Source: Roseimaritima ulvae
GTDB lineage: Bacteria > Planctomycetota > Planctomycetia > Pirellulales > Pirellulaceae
DNA length: 64,000 bases
Reading direction: 5' to 3'
Assembly: GCF_008065135.1 (NCBI RefSeq)
Contig: NZ_CP042914.1
Span: forward strand, 4,197,404-4,261,403
The notes beneath the pieces are model-generated. The model did not search any database and was not told the origin of the DNA. It saw only the letters and a program-made list of their open reading frames with translations. Numbering within the stretch: the first letter of the stretch is position 1; the number at the start of each line of letters is the position of its first letter. A program made the position numbers and the translations under genes. Positions 45,747-55,047 of the stretch are shown in pieces.

Positions 45747-47309
45747 CTAGCTCTGAACTCGGTTCCAAAGTTTCGCCAAACGGTTGGTCAGCGTTGTCTC
45801 TTTAACTTCGCTGGCCTCTTGTTTTTCTTGTTCATGTATTTCTCTTAGGTGTTCTCGCAGTGCGTGGATTCGCGACGCGGTTTCACGGTCGGTGGCGTTT
45901 TCCTGTTTTGGCAGGTCTTCGATGTCGGCCAGTTTGCTGGACACGTCGAATCGCAACCGCGACAGTTTCGCCTGTTCCTGTGCGATATTGGCACGTTCTT
46001 TACGCAATGCGACCTCTTGGTCGGCGGATGCCTGTTTCAGGCGACGCTGCAGCGTAGTGTTTTGCTGTTCTGCCGCAGCCAGTTTTTCCTGCAGCTGGTG
46101 ATTGCTCTCTTGCAAACCTTCCAGCGTTTCTTCGTATTGCTTGGGCGCTCCGCCCGCAAAGGCAGCCTGTTGGAGTTGCCGTTGCAAGCGTTCCTGCTGC
46201 TGCTGTGACGTTTCCAAACGTTGTCGAAGCGAGTCGACTTCAGCGCGTTGCTCGTCCTCACGCTGTCCGATCCGGCTTTCAATTTCTTCGACCCAAGCTT
46301 CCAATTGCGCGCGTTCTTCCTGTTCGGCACGATTTTTCGATTCCGCAGCGTGCAACATTTCTTCCAAAATGGCAACGCGTTCGTCACTGCGATTGGCTTC
46401 GTCGATCAGTTCCTGCATCCGATCTAAAACGGTATCCGGCTCTTCGGGTGCGGCCTTGCTGTGGCTGCCGTGAAACCGCTGCGAAGATTCTTGGTTGGAG
46501 CTTTCAGCGTCTTTCTGTGCAAGCGCCGCTTGCAGATCTTCGATTTCCGCGTGTAGCAACGCTACCGTTTCGGCATCGTAGGTGGCTTCTTCCTCAAATG
46601 TGAAAAAATCGGAATTCAGGTCCAAGGCAGGGGTCGGCTCGGATGCCGCTTCCTGTCCCGTTTCTGGATAATCCTCGGACTCTGGAAAGGCATCCGCGAC
46701 AGGCTCTACATCACCGACTGGCAAGTCGTCCAACATCACCGTTTCGTCGACGACCGACTCCGTCAGTTCCGATTCCGTTCCCGGCAGTGGCGCTGAATGC
46801 TGGTGGTTTGGGGTTTCCGAGTACGCGGCACTGACAGGCTCAAACGCACTGGCCTGTTCCGCGATTTCTGCAACGAAGAGCCCATGGGCCTCGTTCGCAG
46901 GGGCGGCGGGGTTCGCAGCGTTGACTGTTTCGGTGGCGTCGGCGGGCTCATCGGCAGGCTCCTGCGCACTGGCCGATGGCGATGGAGACGCTGCCGCTTC
47001 CAAGGCAATCCGATAGTCGCCGATTTGAATGACGTCGGTTAGCCCAAGTTCCTTCTCTTCGGTCAGGAGTTGTCCGTTGACGTGGGTTCCTCCGCTGGAC
47101 ATCCAGTCGTGCAACAGCAGGCGGTTGCTTTCGAAACTGAGCCGGCAGTGAATACCGGACAGGCCTTCGCCGCCCAACTGAAACCCACAGTTGGATGAAG
47201 CGCCAATGAACACACCTTCTTCGGCATTCAGTACGCTGTGCGCGGTTTGACCGGCCGAATTGGTCGCGACCAAACGAATGGATTGAGGAAGCGTTTGCTG
47301 AGAAATCAT
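45747..47309 (-). CDS. FHA-domain protein with long coiled coil
   Basis: This protein has 520 residues, using the ATG at 47309 that overlaps the stop of the REC-DUF4388 gene; a longer frame to 47492 is rejected. Residues about 10-105 are an FHA domain (VFIGASSNCGFQLGGEGLSG, then IHCRLSF and GGTHVNGQ), which binds phosphothreonine peptides. An acidic, Pro/Ala/Glu-rich linker follows (about 110-280). Residues about 290-510 are charged coiled coil, with EEMLHAAESKNRAEQEERAQ as an example. No kinase for it lies in the operon, but the Ser/Thr kinase at 23657-26182 or another could supply the mark. It probably scaffolds the signalling proteins encoded on either side; this is inference. Confidence 0.85.
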   Translation of the reverse strand: MISQQTLPQSIRLVATNSAGQTAHSVLNAEEGVFIGASSNCGFQLGGEGLSGIHCRLSFESNRLLLHDWMSSGGTHVNGQLLTEEKELGLTDVIQIGDYRIALEAAASPSPSASAQEPADEPADATETVNAANPAAPANEAHGLFVAEIAEQASAFEPVSAAYSETPNHQHSAPLPGTESELTESVVDETVMLDDLPVGDVEPVADAFPESEDYPETGQEAASEPTPALDLNSDFFTFEEEATYDAETVALLHAEIEDLQAALAQKDAESSNQESSQRFHGSHSKAAPEEPDTVLDRMQELIDEANRSDERVAILEEMLHAAESKNRAEQEERAQLEAWVEEIESRIGQREDEQRAEVDSLRQRLETSQQQQERLQRQLQQAAFAGGAPKQYEETLEGLQESNHQLQEKLAAAEQQNTTLQRRLKQASADQEVALRKERANIAQEQAKLSRLRFDVSSKLADIEDLPKQENATDRETASRIHALREHLREIHEQEKQEASEVKETTLTNRLAKLWNRVQS

Positions 47310-48979
47310 GATTGGACTCCTGGAGCGGCCGCAGTGGCAGTGGCCAGTGAGGGGGCGGGCGTCGGGGCAGGCGAGGCATCCGCGGTCGCCGCACCGGCGG
47401 TTGGCGCGGCCGCTTCGGGACGTGCCGTGGCTGGTGACTGCTTGCCAGTGTGTAGACGGTCCATGGCGCGAAACAGTAACTCCGCGGTGCATGGCCGCGC
47501 GATCACGGCATCCGGGATAAATCCGATTCTGTCATGCCAGGGAAAGGTTTTCGCTGGCGTGTCGGCGGCTAGAATGGCGACTCGACGGATCCGTTCGGAT
47601 TGGGGCGTTTGTTTGGAAAAAAGTTGCTGCATCAACTGAAGGGAAAGGTCGTCGTCAGCGGCGAACACTAGGGTGTGAGGCACGGCGCGTTTCAACACCA
47701 ACTGCAAAGCCAGTTTGTCGCGGACGACCTTGCCGCCGTAGCGGTGATCGGATTCCTCGATTGAGGAGCGCAGGTTCTGAGCGGCCATGGCATTGGGTTC
47801 AAAGACCACAAACTGGCCCGCGACGGCCTGCGTGCGTTGCTCTACCAGTTCGGCCAGCAAGAACCCACGGAGCACTTGATGCACCTCGTCGGTGTTCCAG
47901 CCCAGCGTATCAGCCAGCTGTTGGGCATCTTTGGGTTCGGCCAGCGTTTGCAACACCTTCATGTGGCGAGCGCTTAAGCCGGCACGATCCAGGTTTTGCC
48001 CACGAATCGCTCGCCGCACGTAGGTCTGGTTCTCCGCAACGGCTTCATCGCTATCGCTGCCGTGGATCTCTCCTTCGACCAGCAGCGCCAACAGGCTGAT
48101 GTCCAGCGGCAGACTTTTCTGTAGCGAGTTATCGACATGTCCGGCTTCGAACCGAAACACGGTCAGTTTGCGGGTGAAAGCGTAGCGCACCAACATGGCG
48201 GCTTGATAACGCAACAGTTTGGTCATCAGCCGCGGATCCAAGACCTTTTGGTCCAACAGCTGTACAAACCCATCCACCTCCGCACAGCTGCGACCTCCGA
48301 TGGTCATCTTCAGCACGGGTGCCAGGTTTTGAAGTGATTTGGGCAGGCGATCCATCATCAACTCGACCTGCTCCGCGTCGATGCCGGCGGCATACACGCC
48401 TTGGATCCGGCCTTTGTCCAAGTGGAAACGGATGCGGGCTCGGTCGGCTTCCACTTCCAACACGCCCTGCTTACGACCGTTGTTCAGAAAATCCAGCAGC
48501 TCACGGATGCCAAAGCAGGCCAGCGATCCGCTTAATGCCGCTTCGTCCATCTGTTGAATAACTTCGGGTACGGCCGTGCCATCGGACTGCGATGACACGA
48601 TCATTGCCGCCGTATCCAAAGCGTTGGCGACGGTGGTCCGCAACAGTTCTTCGGTATAGGGTTTGGGAAGCATGTCGACGACGTTGTCCATGTCGACATA
48701 TTCCGCATACGCTTTCTTTCGCAGCGTGGAACTGACCACCACGGGGATGCGAGCCAGTTCGTGCTGTTCGACCAACTGGCAACACACGTCATAACCGGTG
48801 GTGCCGGGTAATTGGTGATCGAGCAGAATCAGATCGGGTTGGACGTCTAACGCCAACTGCAGCCCTTCTTCCGCATTGGGAGCCAGTACGACACGGTATC
48901 CTACCGGACTGAGGTGGGTATCGACCAGTTTGCGAATCGTCGCGCTATCGTCGATCACCAGGACTGTTTTATCGCTCAT
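47306..48979 (-). CDS. Response regulator with REC, DUF4388 (PATAN) and a second REC-like domain
   Basis: This 557-residue protein has its start overlapping the hybrid kinase stop (ATGA). The N-terminal receiver has the acidic pair D10/D11, phospho-acceptor D54 (ILLDHQLPG), S83/S84 and K106. Residues about 145-350 form a DUF4388/PATAN-type domain (SLACFGIRELLDFLNNGRKQ, GVLEVEADRARIRFHLDKGR), known from PatA-like regulators of cyanobacteria and Myxococcus-type motility proteins. A winged-helix-like segment follows (AQQLADTLGWNTDEVHQVLR). The C-terminal 130 residues resemble a receiver without the phospho-aspartate, and the tail is Ala/Pro-rich. It is the likely phosphorylated output of the adjacent CheA hybrid, passing the signal to the FHA/GTPase proteins. 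Confidence 0.85.
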   Translation of the reverse strand: MSDKTVLVIDDSATIRKLVDTHLSPVGYRVVLAPNAEEGLQLALDVQPDLILLDHQLPGTTGYDVCCQLVEQHELARIPVVVSSTLRKKAYAEYVDMDNVVDMLPKPYTEELLRTTVANALDTAAMIVSSQSDGTAVPEVIQQMDEAALSGSLACFGIRELLDFLNNGRKQGVLEVEADRARIRFHLDKGRIQGVYAAGIDAEQVELMMDRLPKSLQNLAPVLKMTIGGRSCAEVDGFVQLLDQKVLDPRLMTKLLRYQAAMLVRYAFTRKLTVFRFEAGHVDNSLQKSLPLDISLLALLVEGEIHGSDSDEAVAENQTYVRRAIRGQNLDRAGLSARHMKVLQTLAEPKDAQQLADTLGWNTDEVHQVLRGFLLAELVEQRTQAVAGQFVVFEPNAMAAQNLRSSIEESDHRYGGKVVRDKLALQLVLKRAVPHTLVFAADDDLSLQLMQQLFSKQTPQSERIRRVAILAADTPAKTFPWHDRIGFIPDAVIARPCTAELLFRAMDRLHTGKQSPATARPEAAAPTAGAATADASPAPTPAPSLATATAAAPGVQS

Positions 48980-51864
48980 CGAATCTCTCCGCGGGGTTGG
49001 GTCTCTACCGTTAGATTAGGTCGCAAATGCTGCAGTGACGAAATGTTATTGATCGCGTGATCGAGATCTTCGTCGGCAAGCGGTTTGCTGAGATAATTGT
49101 TCGCGCCCAGTTGCTTGGCGCGGGTCGTAAACTCAGCCTCTTGGCGGCTGCTGATGATCACCACCGGTGGCGGCTGCTCGCGTTCGCCGGAGTTGATTTC
49201 CGCCAACAGTTCCATACCGCTCACCTGCGGCATCTCCATATCGCTGAATACGGCATCAAAGCTATTGGTTTTTAAAATCGCGATCGCTTGCTTGCCGTCC
49301 GCGGCTTCGGTAATGTCCAGCGGGTAACGCTGCAGCGACCGAACCACACGTTTTCGAGCACTTAACGAATCGTCGACCACTAACACGCGGGGCCGCAGCG
49401 CCAGGTCTCGATGGGCCGCCTGCTGTTTCGCGAGCAGTTCGTGCGCGTTGACCGGAGTACCGGCGGGATTTCGCTGTTGAAACTCGACCACACGGCGTGC
49501 ATCCAACAACAGCACGATTTGGCCGAATCCTGACAACGTGGCACCAACACAAAATGGATGCTGCTTTAGCAAGGAGGGAAGCGGGCGTACCACGACTTCT
49601 TCCGGCCCCACGATCTCGTCGACCAATAACGTCACACAGCTTTGCTCGCGGGGCACTGTGGCGGTCCCCACTCCGCGGGTCTGCGGTGCATCGCTCGCCA
49701 ACACGATCCGCTGGCAAGCCTCCGCTGCGGTTTGGGACTGAAAACCCATCAGATCCGCAAACGCCACACAAGTCGTTTGCTGCCGCATTTCACTTGCGCT
49801 TTGCACCGATTGCATCGGCAACGCAAACAACTGCCCCGCCGAGCGGAATACCATCACGTGCTGAATCACCGATGGCAACGGAAAACTGAGCCGAATCCGA
49901 GTGCCCTGCTGCGGTTCCGATTCCACCTCCAGCCAGCCTCGCATCCGTTTTAGTGTGGAGGCGACGACGTCCATGCCCACACCGCGACCAGCCATCTGGT
50001 CAGCGGACTGTCGAGTGGAAAAGCCAGGGTGAAAGATGAGTTGCGACAGTTGCTGTCGAGTCGCCTGTTGCTGTTCGGTCAACAGCCCGGATTCAATCGC
50101 GCGACGGCGAATGGCTTCGTAATTCAACCCGGCACCGTCGTCGACAACCTCGATCACAAACAGGTCAGGTCCAGCTTTGGCTTCCAGGGTGATCGTACCC
50201 TGAGGCGACTTGCCGCCTGCCGTTCTCGCTTCGGGTGCTTCGATGCCGTGACAGACGCAATTGCGAATAATGTGCAGCAATGGTTCGTACAGTCGCTGTT
50301 GGATCGATCGTTCGATCCCCGCATCTTCTCCCACCAGCACCAGCTGCACCTGTTTCGATTCCGCGTGAGCGGCGTCGCGTACGACCCGCTGTAGCCGCCG
50401 AAACAAGCCACCGATCGGCGTGCGTCGCAGTTCGACCAGTTCTTGCCTGAATTGGCGAATAAACTGGGAAACGGCCGTATTGCCCTCGGCGACCGGACGG
50501 GCACAATCGCGAACGTGATGGGCGACTTCCAATACATCGTTGGCCACTTCCGACAACTGCAATGAGCCGGTTGCGGAGTCGGTGCCGTGAGCATCATTGC
50601 TGATCAAACGCATCTTCGAGACGCTGCCGATCAACTCGCGATAAACCTCCTGCAGTTCCGACAGCTCGGTTTCACGCCGGTTCCGCAGCATCACCAACTC
50701 CGCCAGCATGTCCATCAACCGGTTCAGTTGGGACGATTGCACTCGAACGGTTTCGTCGTCGGCCGGTCCATCGTCGAATGACAGTGGCGGTACTGTGCTA
50801 TCGACGGCCGACGGCTCCGTCACGCTGGAGCCTGTGCCGGAGTCGTTTGTTGCCGGCGTAGCCGTCGCAGGCGAAGCAGGGCGTTCCAGAACCTGGGCTC
50901 GGATCGAATCCACGCTCCTCAGCAGCGACTCGACATCCGGCTTTCGTCCGGCTTGCAGGTCATCGCGAAGACGGTCTTCCAGGGCGTGCAGGTGATCCGC
51001 CAACTCGCACAGCCCCACACTTCCTGAAGCACCCTTCAAGGTGTGCAACTCACGGCAGATCTGGTTTAGCGATTCGCTGTCCTGGGGGTTGGACTCCAAT
51101 CGCAACAACGCCGATTCCATGGAACTTACGCAACTGGATGCGTCGTCCAGAAACGCGGCTCGCAACTCGGGATCCAGTGAAGCGATCGTGACCGCGCTAC
51201 TGTGCGGCGGGGCCGTTTCGACCTGTGCCGGGGCGGCGGCAGGCGTTGCCACAGGGCTGACCGCCGAGGCAACTTCCAAGGGAATATTCTGTGTGGGAAG
51301 TGATTGAGCAGCGCGTTGTGGTTGAGCAGCGGGGGGTGGTTCGGGTTCTGGCGTCGGCTCCGCCTGCGGCGCGGCGGGTACCGCGGGCGTCTGGCCCAAC
51401 TGACCTAATAGCGAACCGATTTCTTCGGCGCTAGGGGCCACCAGATCATCATCAAAGCCAAACGCTTGGTCTTCCTCGTCCGACCAGGTATCGGCAGGAT
51501 GCGTGAGGCCTTCGGTCAAGTCCGGGTCATCGATAGCACACAATAATTCGCCCCACCGGTCGATGGCAAAATCGCGCAGCGATTCCATGCGAGCGGACGT
51601 CGACTGGTCCTCATTCATCACCTTACGCACCTCGTCCAAGCTTGTGGCGATGAACTTAGCGATCGCGTCTTCTCCGTTGTTTTCGCGAATCGCCCGGCCC
51701 TCGCGGTCCAAGACTTGGCACAGCAAGCCGGCGAACTCGTACACGCCGATCTGCGAGGTGCCCTCGGTAGCCGCTCGCACCTCTAGCAACAACTCACGCG
51801 ACTCTTCCAAGGAAAGCGAGTTGGTGGCGGGGAACGTAGCGGTCTCGGGATACAGAGAATTCAT
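48976..51864 (-). CDS. CheA-type hybrid histidine kinase (Hpt, dimerisation, HATPase, CheW, REC)
   Basis: This protein has 962 residues from the ATG at 51864, preceded by GAGAGGA and 11 bases past the receptor stop. The frame runs on to 52026 but only inside the receptor gene. The first 150 residues are an unassigned helical region. After a Pro/Ala linker comes an Hpt domain with H274 in HTLKGASG. A dimerisation helix pair follows (SSQLNRLMDMLAELVMLRNR). The ATP-binding domain has HIIRNCVCHGIE, VVDDGAGLNYEAI and GRGVGMDVV. A CheW-like domain (VMVFRSAGQLFALPMQSVQS) and a C-terminal receiver (VLVVDDSLSARKRVVRSL, VFSDMEMPQVSG, LSKPL) complete it. All catalytic blocks are present. The order resembles ChpA/FrzE-type kinases of alternative, non-flagellar chemosensory systems. 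Confidence 0.93.
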   Translation of the reverse strand: MNSLYPETATFPATNSLSLEESRELLLEVRAATEGTSQIGVYEFAGLLCQVLDREGRAIRENNGEDAIAKFIATSLDEVRKVMNEDQSTSARMESLRDFAIDRWGELLCAIDDPDLTEGLTHPADTWSDEEDQAFGFDDDLVAPSAEEIGSLLGQLGQTPAVPAAPQAEPTPEPEPPPAAQPQRAAQSLPTQNIPLEVASAVSPVATPAAAPAQVETAPPHSSAVTIASLDPELRAAFLDDASSCVSSMESALLRLESNPQDSESLNQICRELHTLKGASGSVGLCELADHLHALEDRLRDDLQAGRKPDVESLLRSVDSIRAQVLERPASPATATPATNDSGTGSSVTEPSAVDSTVPPLSFDDGPADDETVRVQSSQLNRLMDMLAELVMLRNRRETELSELQEVYRELIGSVSKMRLISNDAHGTDSATGSLQLSEVANDVLEVAHHVRDCARPVAEGNTAVSQFIRQFRQELVELRRTPIGGLFRRLQRVVRDAAHAESKQVQLVLVGEDAGIERSIQQRLYEPLLHIIRNCVCHGIEAPEARTAGGKSPQGTITLEAKAGPDLFVIEVVDDGAGLNYEAIRRRAIESGLLTEQQQATRQQLSQLIFHPGFSTRQSADQMAGRGVGMDVVASTLKRMRGWLEVESEPQQGTRIRLSFPLPSVIQHVMVFRSAGQLFALPMQSVQSASEMRQQTTCVAFADLMGFQSQTAAEACQRIVLASDAPQTRGVGTATVPREQSCVTLLVDEIVGPEEVVVRPLPSLLKQHPFCVGATLSGFGQIVLLLDARRVVEFQQRNPAGTPVNAHELLAKQQAAHRDLALRPRVLVVDDSLSARKRVVRSLQRYPLDITEAADGKQAIAILKTNSFDAVFSDMEMPQVSGMELLAEINSGEREQPPPVVIISSRQEAEFTTRAKQLGANNYLSKPLADEDLDHAINNISSLQHLRPNLTVETQPRGEIR

Positions 51865-51875
51865 AGCGTGTCCTC

Positions 51876-53279
51876 TCATTCGACCGGAACGGAGGAAGTG
51901 GGCGTCCCGGCCAAGGCGACGGGCACCAGCGGTACGCCTCGGTTCGGATGTTGGCTTCCAGCGTTTGCCGAAGCTTGTGCCTGCGGTTGGCGACCACGAT
52001 TTTGTCGGTCGGAGCTTCCTCCGCACTCACACAACCGCTCCATCGCCGAACTCAGCTGAGGGCTGGGTTTTGACAGCCCCTTCATCGTCCAACAAACGCT
52101 CTCGCCACTGCCCCGAGCGGCTTTAGCAATCTTGGAGATCTGTTCGATCGCTCCGACTACATCGCTCATCAGTTCCAACTGTTGAGTAGACGCGAGGGCG
52201 ATTTGATTCAATGACCGCGTTTCCTCATCGACCGCTCCGCGAATGCTCTGCATGTCCTGAATAGTCGACTGGGCGCGGGTGATTTCCGTTTCCAAGTGTT
52301 CGCGTTCGCGTGCCACGCCATGGATCGACTCCTGAGTCACCAGTTGCATGGTGTCGACCAGACTGCAGATCTCTTCGGTGGCATCCGTGGCCTGCTCGGC
52401 CAATTTGCGAACTTCGTCAGCAACGACGGCAAAGCCCCGACCGTGCTCGCCGGCTCGGATAGCCTCGATCGATGCATTAAGCGCCAACATATCGGTCTTG
52501 GCCGCGATTTCAGTAATCGTTGCCAGGATCGCCGAGATCTGTTGTGACGGATCGCACAAACCACTCAGCTTCTTCTCGCAGGATTGCGATTCGCTGTGGA
52601 CGCGTTGCAATCCGGAGATCAGTGTTTGCAGATTGTCCACCGCGGTAGACGCTGTTTTTGCGGTGCAGCCGAGTGTTTGCTTGGCGGAGTTTGCGTTATT
52701 GCAAATGCTGTCGATGGCCGCCGCTAACTGCTCCACATAGGTCGTGGTCTTGACGACCACATGGCCCTGGGCATCGGCGCCATCCATGATCGCCTGGCCG
52801 GTTTGTTCCAACTCCGCCGCGCCTTGTTGGACCTGCTCAAGATGGCCTTGCAGGGTCTGTCCCAACGCAGCCAACAAGCCCTTGAGCTGCGAACTCATGG
52901 GTTCGTCACTCTCTCCGCTACGTTTCAGCAGCCGCATCATGGACTGCATTTCGTGCGTTTGGCGTCGTGTGTTGGCGGCTACGGTTTCCCAATGGGCGGC
53001 GTCTTCGGCCAGTTTGCGAGCCGCCACGTCGAACTCCGCCAAACCCGTTTGAATGGAGTTGGCGGCTTCCTGATCGGAAAGCACCGATTCGATACGCGAC
53101 AAACCATGACGCAAGCGTGCGGATACTAACCAGCAAGCGGCGGCCAGCGTGGCGACCGAAATCAGCGCGGCCACGGCAAAGCCGACAGGCGTACCGACTT
53201 GCGACGCGATGGTGGCCAGCGTCGCCACCAGCACCGCGGTCAACCCATTTGAAATCAATAATAGTGTTCGGATTTTCAA
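51876..53279 (-). CDS. Methyl-accepting chemotaxis-like receptor without an extracellular sensor domain
   Basis: This protein has 467 residues from a TTG at 53279 that overlaps the CheW stop (TTGA), with GAGGAG (53286-53291) six bases ahead. The frame extends 19 codons further into cheW, which is rejected. Two adjacent transmembrane helices ([20 protein letters not shown] and [20 protein letters not shown]) are separated by only a few residues, so no periplasmic ligand domain exists. The signalling hairpin is canonical: [20 protein letters not shown] then [20 protein letters not shown]. The tail is Gln/Pro-rich and lacks a CheR/CheB tether. It should cluster with the CheW and CheA proteins of this operon and sense a cytoplasmic, membrane or protein-borne signal. 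Confidence 0.9.
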   Translation of the reverse strand: MKIRTLLLISNGLTAVLVATLATIASQVGTPVGFAVAALISVATLAAACWLVSARLRHGLSRIESVLSDQEAANSIQTGLAEFDVAARKLAEDAAHWETVAANTRRQTHEMQSMMRLLKRSGESDEPMSSQLKGLLAALGQTLQGHLEQVQQGAAELEQTGQAIMDGADAQGHVVVKTTTYVEQLAAAIDSICNNANSAKQTLGCTAKTASTAVDNLQTLISGLQRVHSESQSCEKKLSGLCDPSQQISAILATITEIAAKTDMLALNASIEAIRAGEHGRGFAVVADEVRKLAEQATDATEEICSLVDTMQLVTQESIHGVAREREHLETEITRAQSTIQDMQSIRGAVDEETRSLNQIALASTQQLELMSDVVGAIEQISKIAKAARGSGESVCWTMKGLSKPSPQLSSAMERLCECGGSSDRQNRGRQPQAQASANAGSQHPNRGVPLVPVALAGTPTSSVPVE

Positions 53280-53827
53280 CCCTGACTCCTCACATGCGTT
53301 GGGGATGCAGCGACTTCCTGACCGGCCACGTTCCACAAGCTCTCGAGCGTCTGTTGTGCCAAACGGAGGATGCCTCCGGGGTCCAACACGTGCACAATGT
53401 GGTCGCGAAACATGGAGGTGCCGATGACCGGCGTTTGTATGCGATCGTCGCCGCGAGACTCGGGCGTCACCAGCGTTTCCAAGGACACAATCCCTGCCGC
53501 TTCTGCGATCAGCAGCGACCAGACACTGCTGGATTGAATGACTAGCAGCTGGTTATCGCCTCGCACCCCGCTTGCCTCGTCGCTTCTCAGCAGGGGATTC
53601 AGCGCGATCACGGGATTGAACTCACTGCGCAAATGACACATTCCCGCCAGCGCTGGTCCGCTATGCGGTACAGGCACCAACGCCGGGCAAGCCGCAATTT
53701 CATGGACCGCGATCGCTGGTATCGCGAACCAGCTATCACCGCTGCGAAACAGGCAGTATTTTACCACCGCGGGCGCATCGCCGGGCGGATGGAGGTCGGC
53801 AGGAATGGCAGTTTCAGTCGAATTCAT
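53276..53827 (-). CDS. cheW: CheW-like coupling protein
   Basis: This 183-residue single-domain CheW protein ([20 protein letters not shown], then [38 protein letters not shown] and a final helix [19 protein letters not shown]) has the double five-strand barrel pattern. It would bridge the receptor at 51876-53279 and the hybrid kinase at 48976-51864. It lies 8 bases after the small unknown gene and overlaps the receptor start. The symbol is a family name and does not imply flagellar chemotaxis, since no flagellar genes are near. Confidence 0.88.
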   Translation of the reverse strand: MNSTETAIPADLHPPGDAPAVVKYCLFRSGDSWFAIPAIAVHEIAACPALVPVPHSGPALAGMCHLRSEFNPVIALNPLLRSDEASGVRGDNQLLVIQSSSVWSLLIAEAAGIVSLETLVTPESRGDDRIQTPVIGTSMFRDHIVHVLDPGGILRLAQQTLESLWNVAGQEVAASPTHVRSQG

Positions 53828-53835
53828 TTCGATGG

Positions 53836-54270
53836 TTACAGAGTGTTTTCAAGTTGTTGTGCGAGTCGCAGCTTGATGGCGTTCAACCGCGCCAAGGGAT
53901 CCTCATCACCGTCGGCAGCAGCAACGGTTTCGGCTGTCGTTGGCAGTGGCGTGGGCGGAGTCGGTAAGGGGGCCGCCTGCAATTGCAATGCGGCATCCGA
54001 ATTGGGCGGAATCGGCGCGGACGGCTCGTTCACTCGGGCCGCAGGTTCGTTGGGTTGTGTTGGAGCGTCAGCAGTAGCCGCCGGGGGTTCCTGGACGGCT
54101 TGCTCTAGTGATTCGGCCAAGGCGTACAGCTCTCGCCGCGTGGCCGCGATGAAGGCTTCCAGTTCGGTACGCCCCGGCTGAAGGGGCCGTGACGCCTGCG
54201 CGCCCAATTCGGCAACGCATTGCGACGCACGGGCGGTTGGACCGCTGGTATTGAAGTCGTCTAAATTCAT
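53836..54270 (-). CDS. Small Pro/Ala-rich protein of the chemosensory operon
   Basis: This protein has 144 residues from the ATG at 54270 (MNLDDFNTSGPTARASQCVA), 13 bases after the CheY stop; the longer frame to 54396 overlaps cheY and is rejected. It has a helical N-terminal third (ELEAFIAATRRELYALAESL), a long Pro/Ala/Thr linker, and a C-terminal helix (DPLARLNAIKLRLAQQLENTL region). No family was recognised. The short helix-linker-helix form suggests a tether or docking peptide for CheW/CheA partners. Its fixed place between cheY and cheW supports a real gene. Confidence 0.7.
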   Translation of the reverse strand: MNLDDFNTSGPTARASQCVAELGAQASRPLQPGRTELEAFIAATRRELYALAESLEQAVQEPPAATADAPTQPNEPAARVNEPSAPIPPNSDAALQLQAAPLPTPPTPLPTTAETVAAADGDEDPLARLNAIKLRLAQQLENTL

Positions 54271-54283
54271 ATTCGGCGTCGTC

Positions 54284-54673
54284 CTACACAGCTTGCGGCA
54301 TCGCGTGGGAATGAAGTAGCGAGTCCACGGTGGCCAACAGCTTGTCTTCCCGAACGGGCTTGGGCAGGTAGGCTCCCAGTTCGCTACCCAAGGCATCCAG
54401 GTGATTGGCAGTGTCCCGGGTCAAGAACACGATCGGCAGACAAGCCCCGCCGTCGGTAAGCTTTAAGATTTCCTGGCAGGCGGCGTAGCCATCCATCTCG
54501 GGCATCTGGATGTCGAGAATCACCAGATTGGGCTGTTCCGCAGAACATTGGTCGACGGCTTGCCTGCCGTCGCAAGCCAGCACGACATCGTAGCCGGCGG
54601 TCGTCAGAATTCGCCGCACCACGGTGCGGATCGTCCCGCTATCGTCGGCGACAAGGATTTTCGACTGATCCAT
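54284..54673 (-). CDS. CheY-like single-domain response regulator, first gene of operon
   Basis: This 129-residue receiver has D10/D11, phospho-acceptor D54 (VILDIQMPEMDG), T85 and K105 (YLPKP), all needed for phosphotransfer, and no output domain. GGAGAG lies just ahead of the ATG. It is the first gene after the c-di-GMP riboswitch at 54752-54830. It is probably phosphorylated by the CheA hybrid; in alternative chemosensory systems such proteins act on pili or act as phosphate sinks. Confidence 0.92.
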   Translation of the reverse strand: MDQSKILVADDSGTIRTVVRRILTTAGYDVVLACDGRQAVDQCSAEQPNLVILDIQMPEMDGYAACQEILKLTDGGACLPIVFLTRDTANHLDALGSELGAYLPKPVREDKLLATVDSLLHSHAMPQAV

Positions 54674-54751
54674 GGAACTCTCCGCCCTCCCCCACGGCTC
54701 GGTTATTTGCCGCCAAGACGCAGGGTGATACAGGTGTTTAGGGGTGGTGGT

Positions 54752-54830
54752 GTTTCGGTAACCCGGCGGTCTTCAAGAGACCCGTGGCTTTGCGTCCCAA
54801 TCTCGCGATCGGTTTGCCGTTTTCGGAAAC
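54752..54830 (-). promoter_or_regulatory. Cyclic di-GMP-I (GEMM-I) riboswitch
   Basis: Read on the minus strand, the region has every conserved block of the GEMM-I aptamer in order: GGCAAACC (54811-54818), a four-pair P2 stem closed by a GCGA tetraloop (GATC GCGA GATT), GGGACGCAAAGCC (54786-54798), a P3-type stem (GGTC/GACC), then GCCGGGTTACCG (54756-54767). The ends GTTTC (54826-54830) and GAAAC (54752-54756) pair as P1. The layout matches the Vibrio Vc2 aptamer closely. It lies about 80 bases before the CheY start, so it should control the whole chemosensory/GTPase operon in response to c-di-GMP. Whether it acts on transcription or translation cannot be told; no clear U-tract terminator follows. 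Confidence 0.93.
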
Positions 54831-55047
54831 CCCTTCAGAGTCCCACTAACTGGGAGCATGAACTGGTAAACCGATATCCCCGTCAGAAGAGCCATGTGTG
54901 GCGCATCCATTGGAAATATGTGTCAGATTCAGGCAGAGTCAAGCAAAGCCGAGAGGAATGTCGCCAGAAACGGCGGAAGCGACCGCCGCACCAAAGTGTG
55001 GTGCCGAGGCTAACTACAAGAATTGCGGGGATTTGCTAGAATCCGCT

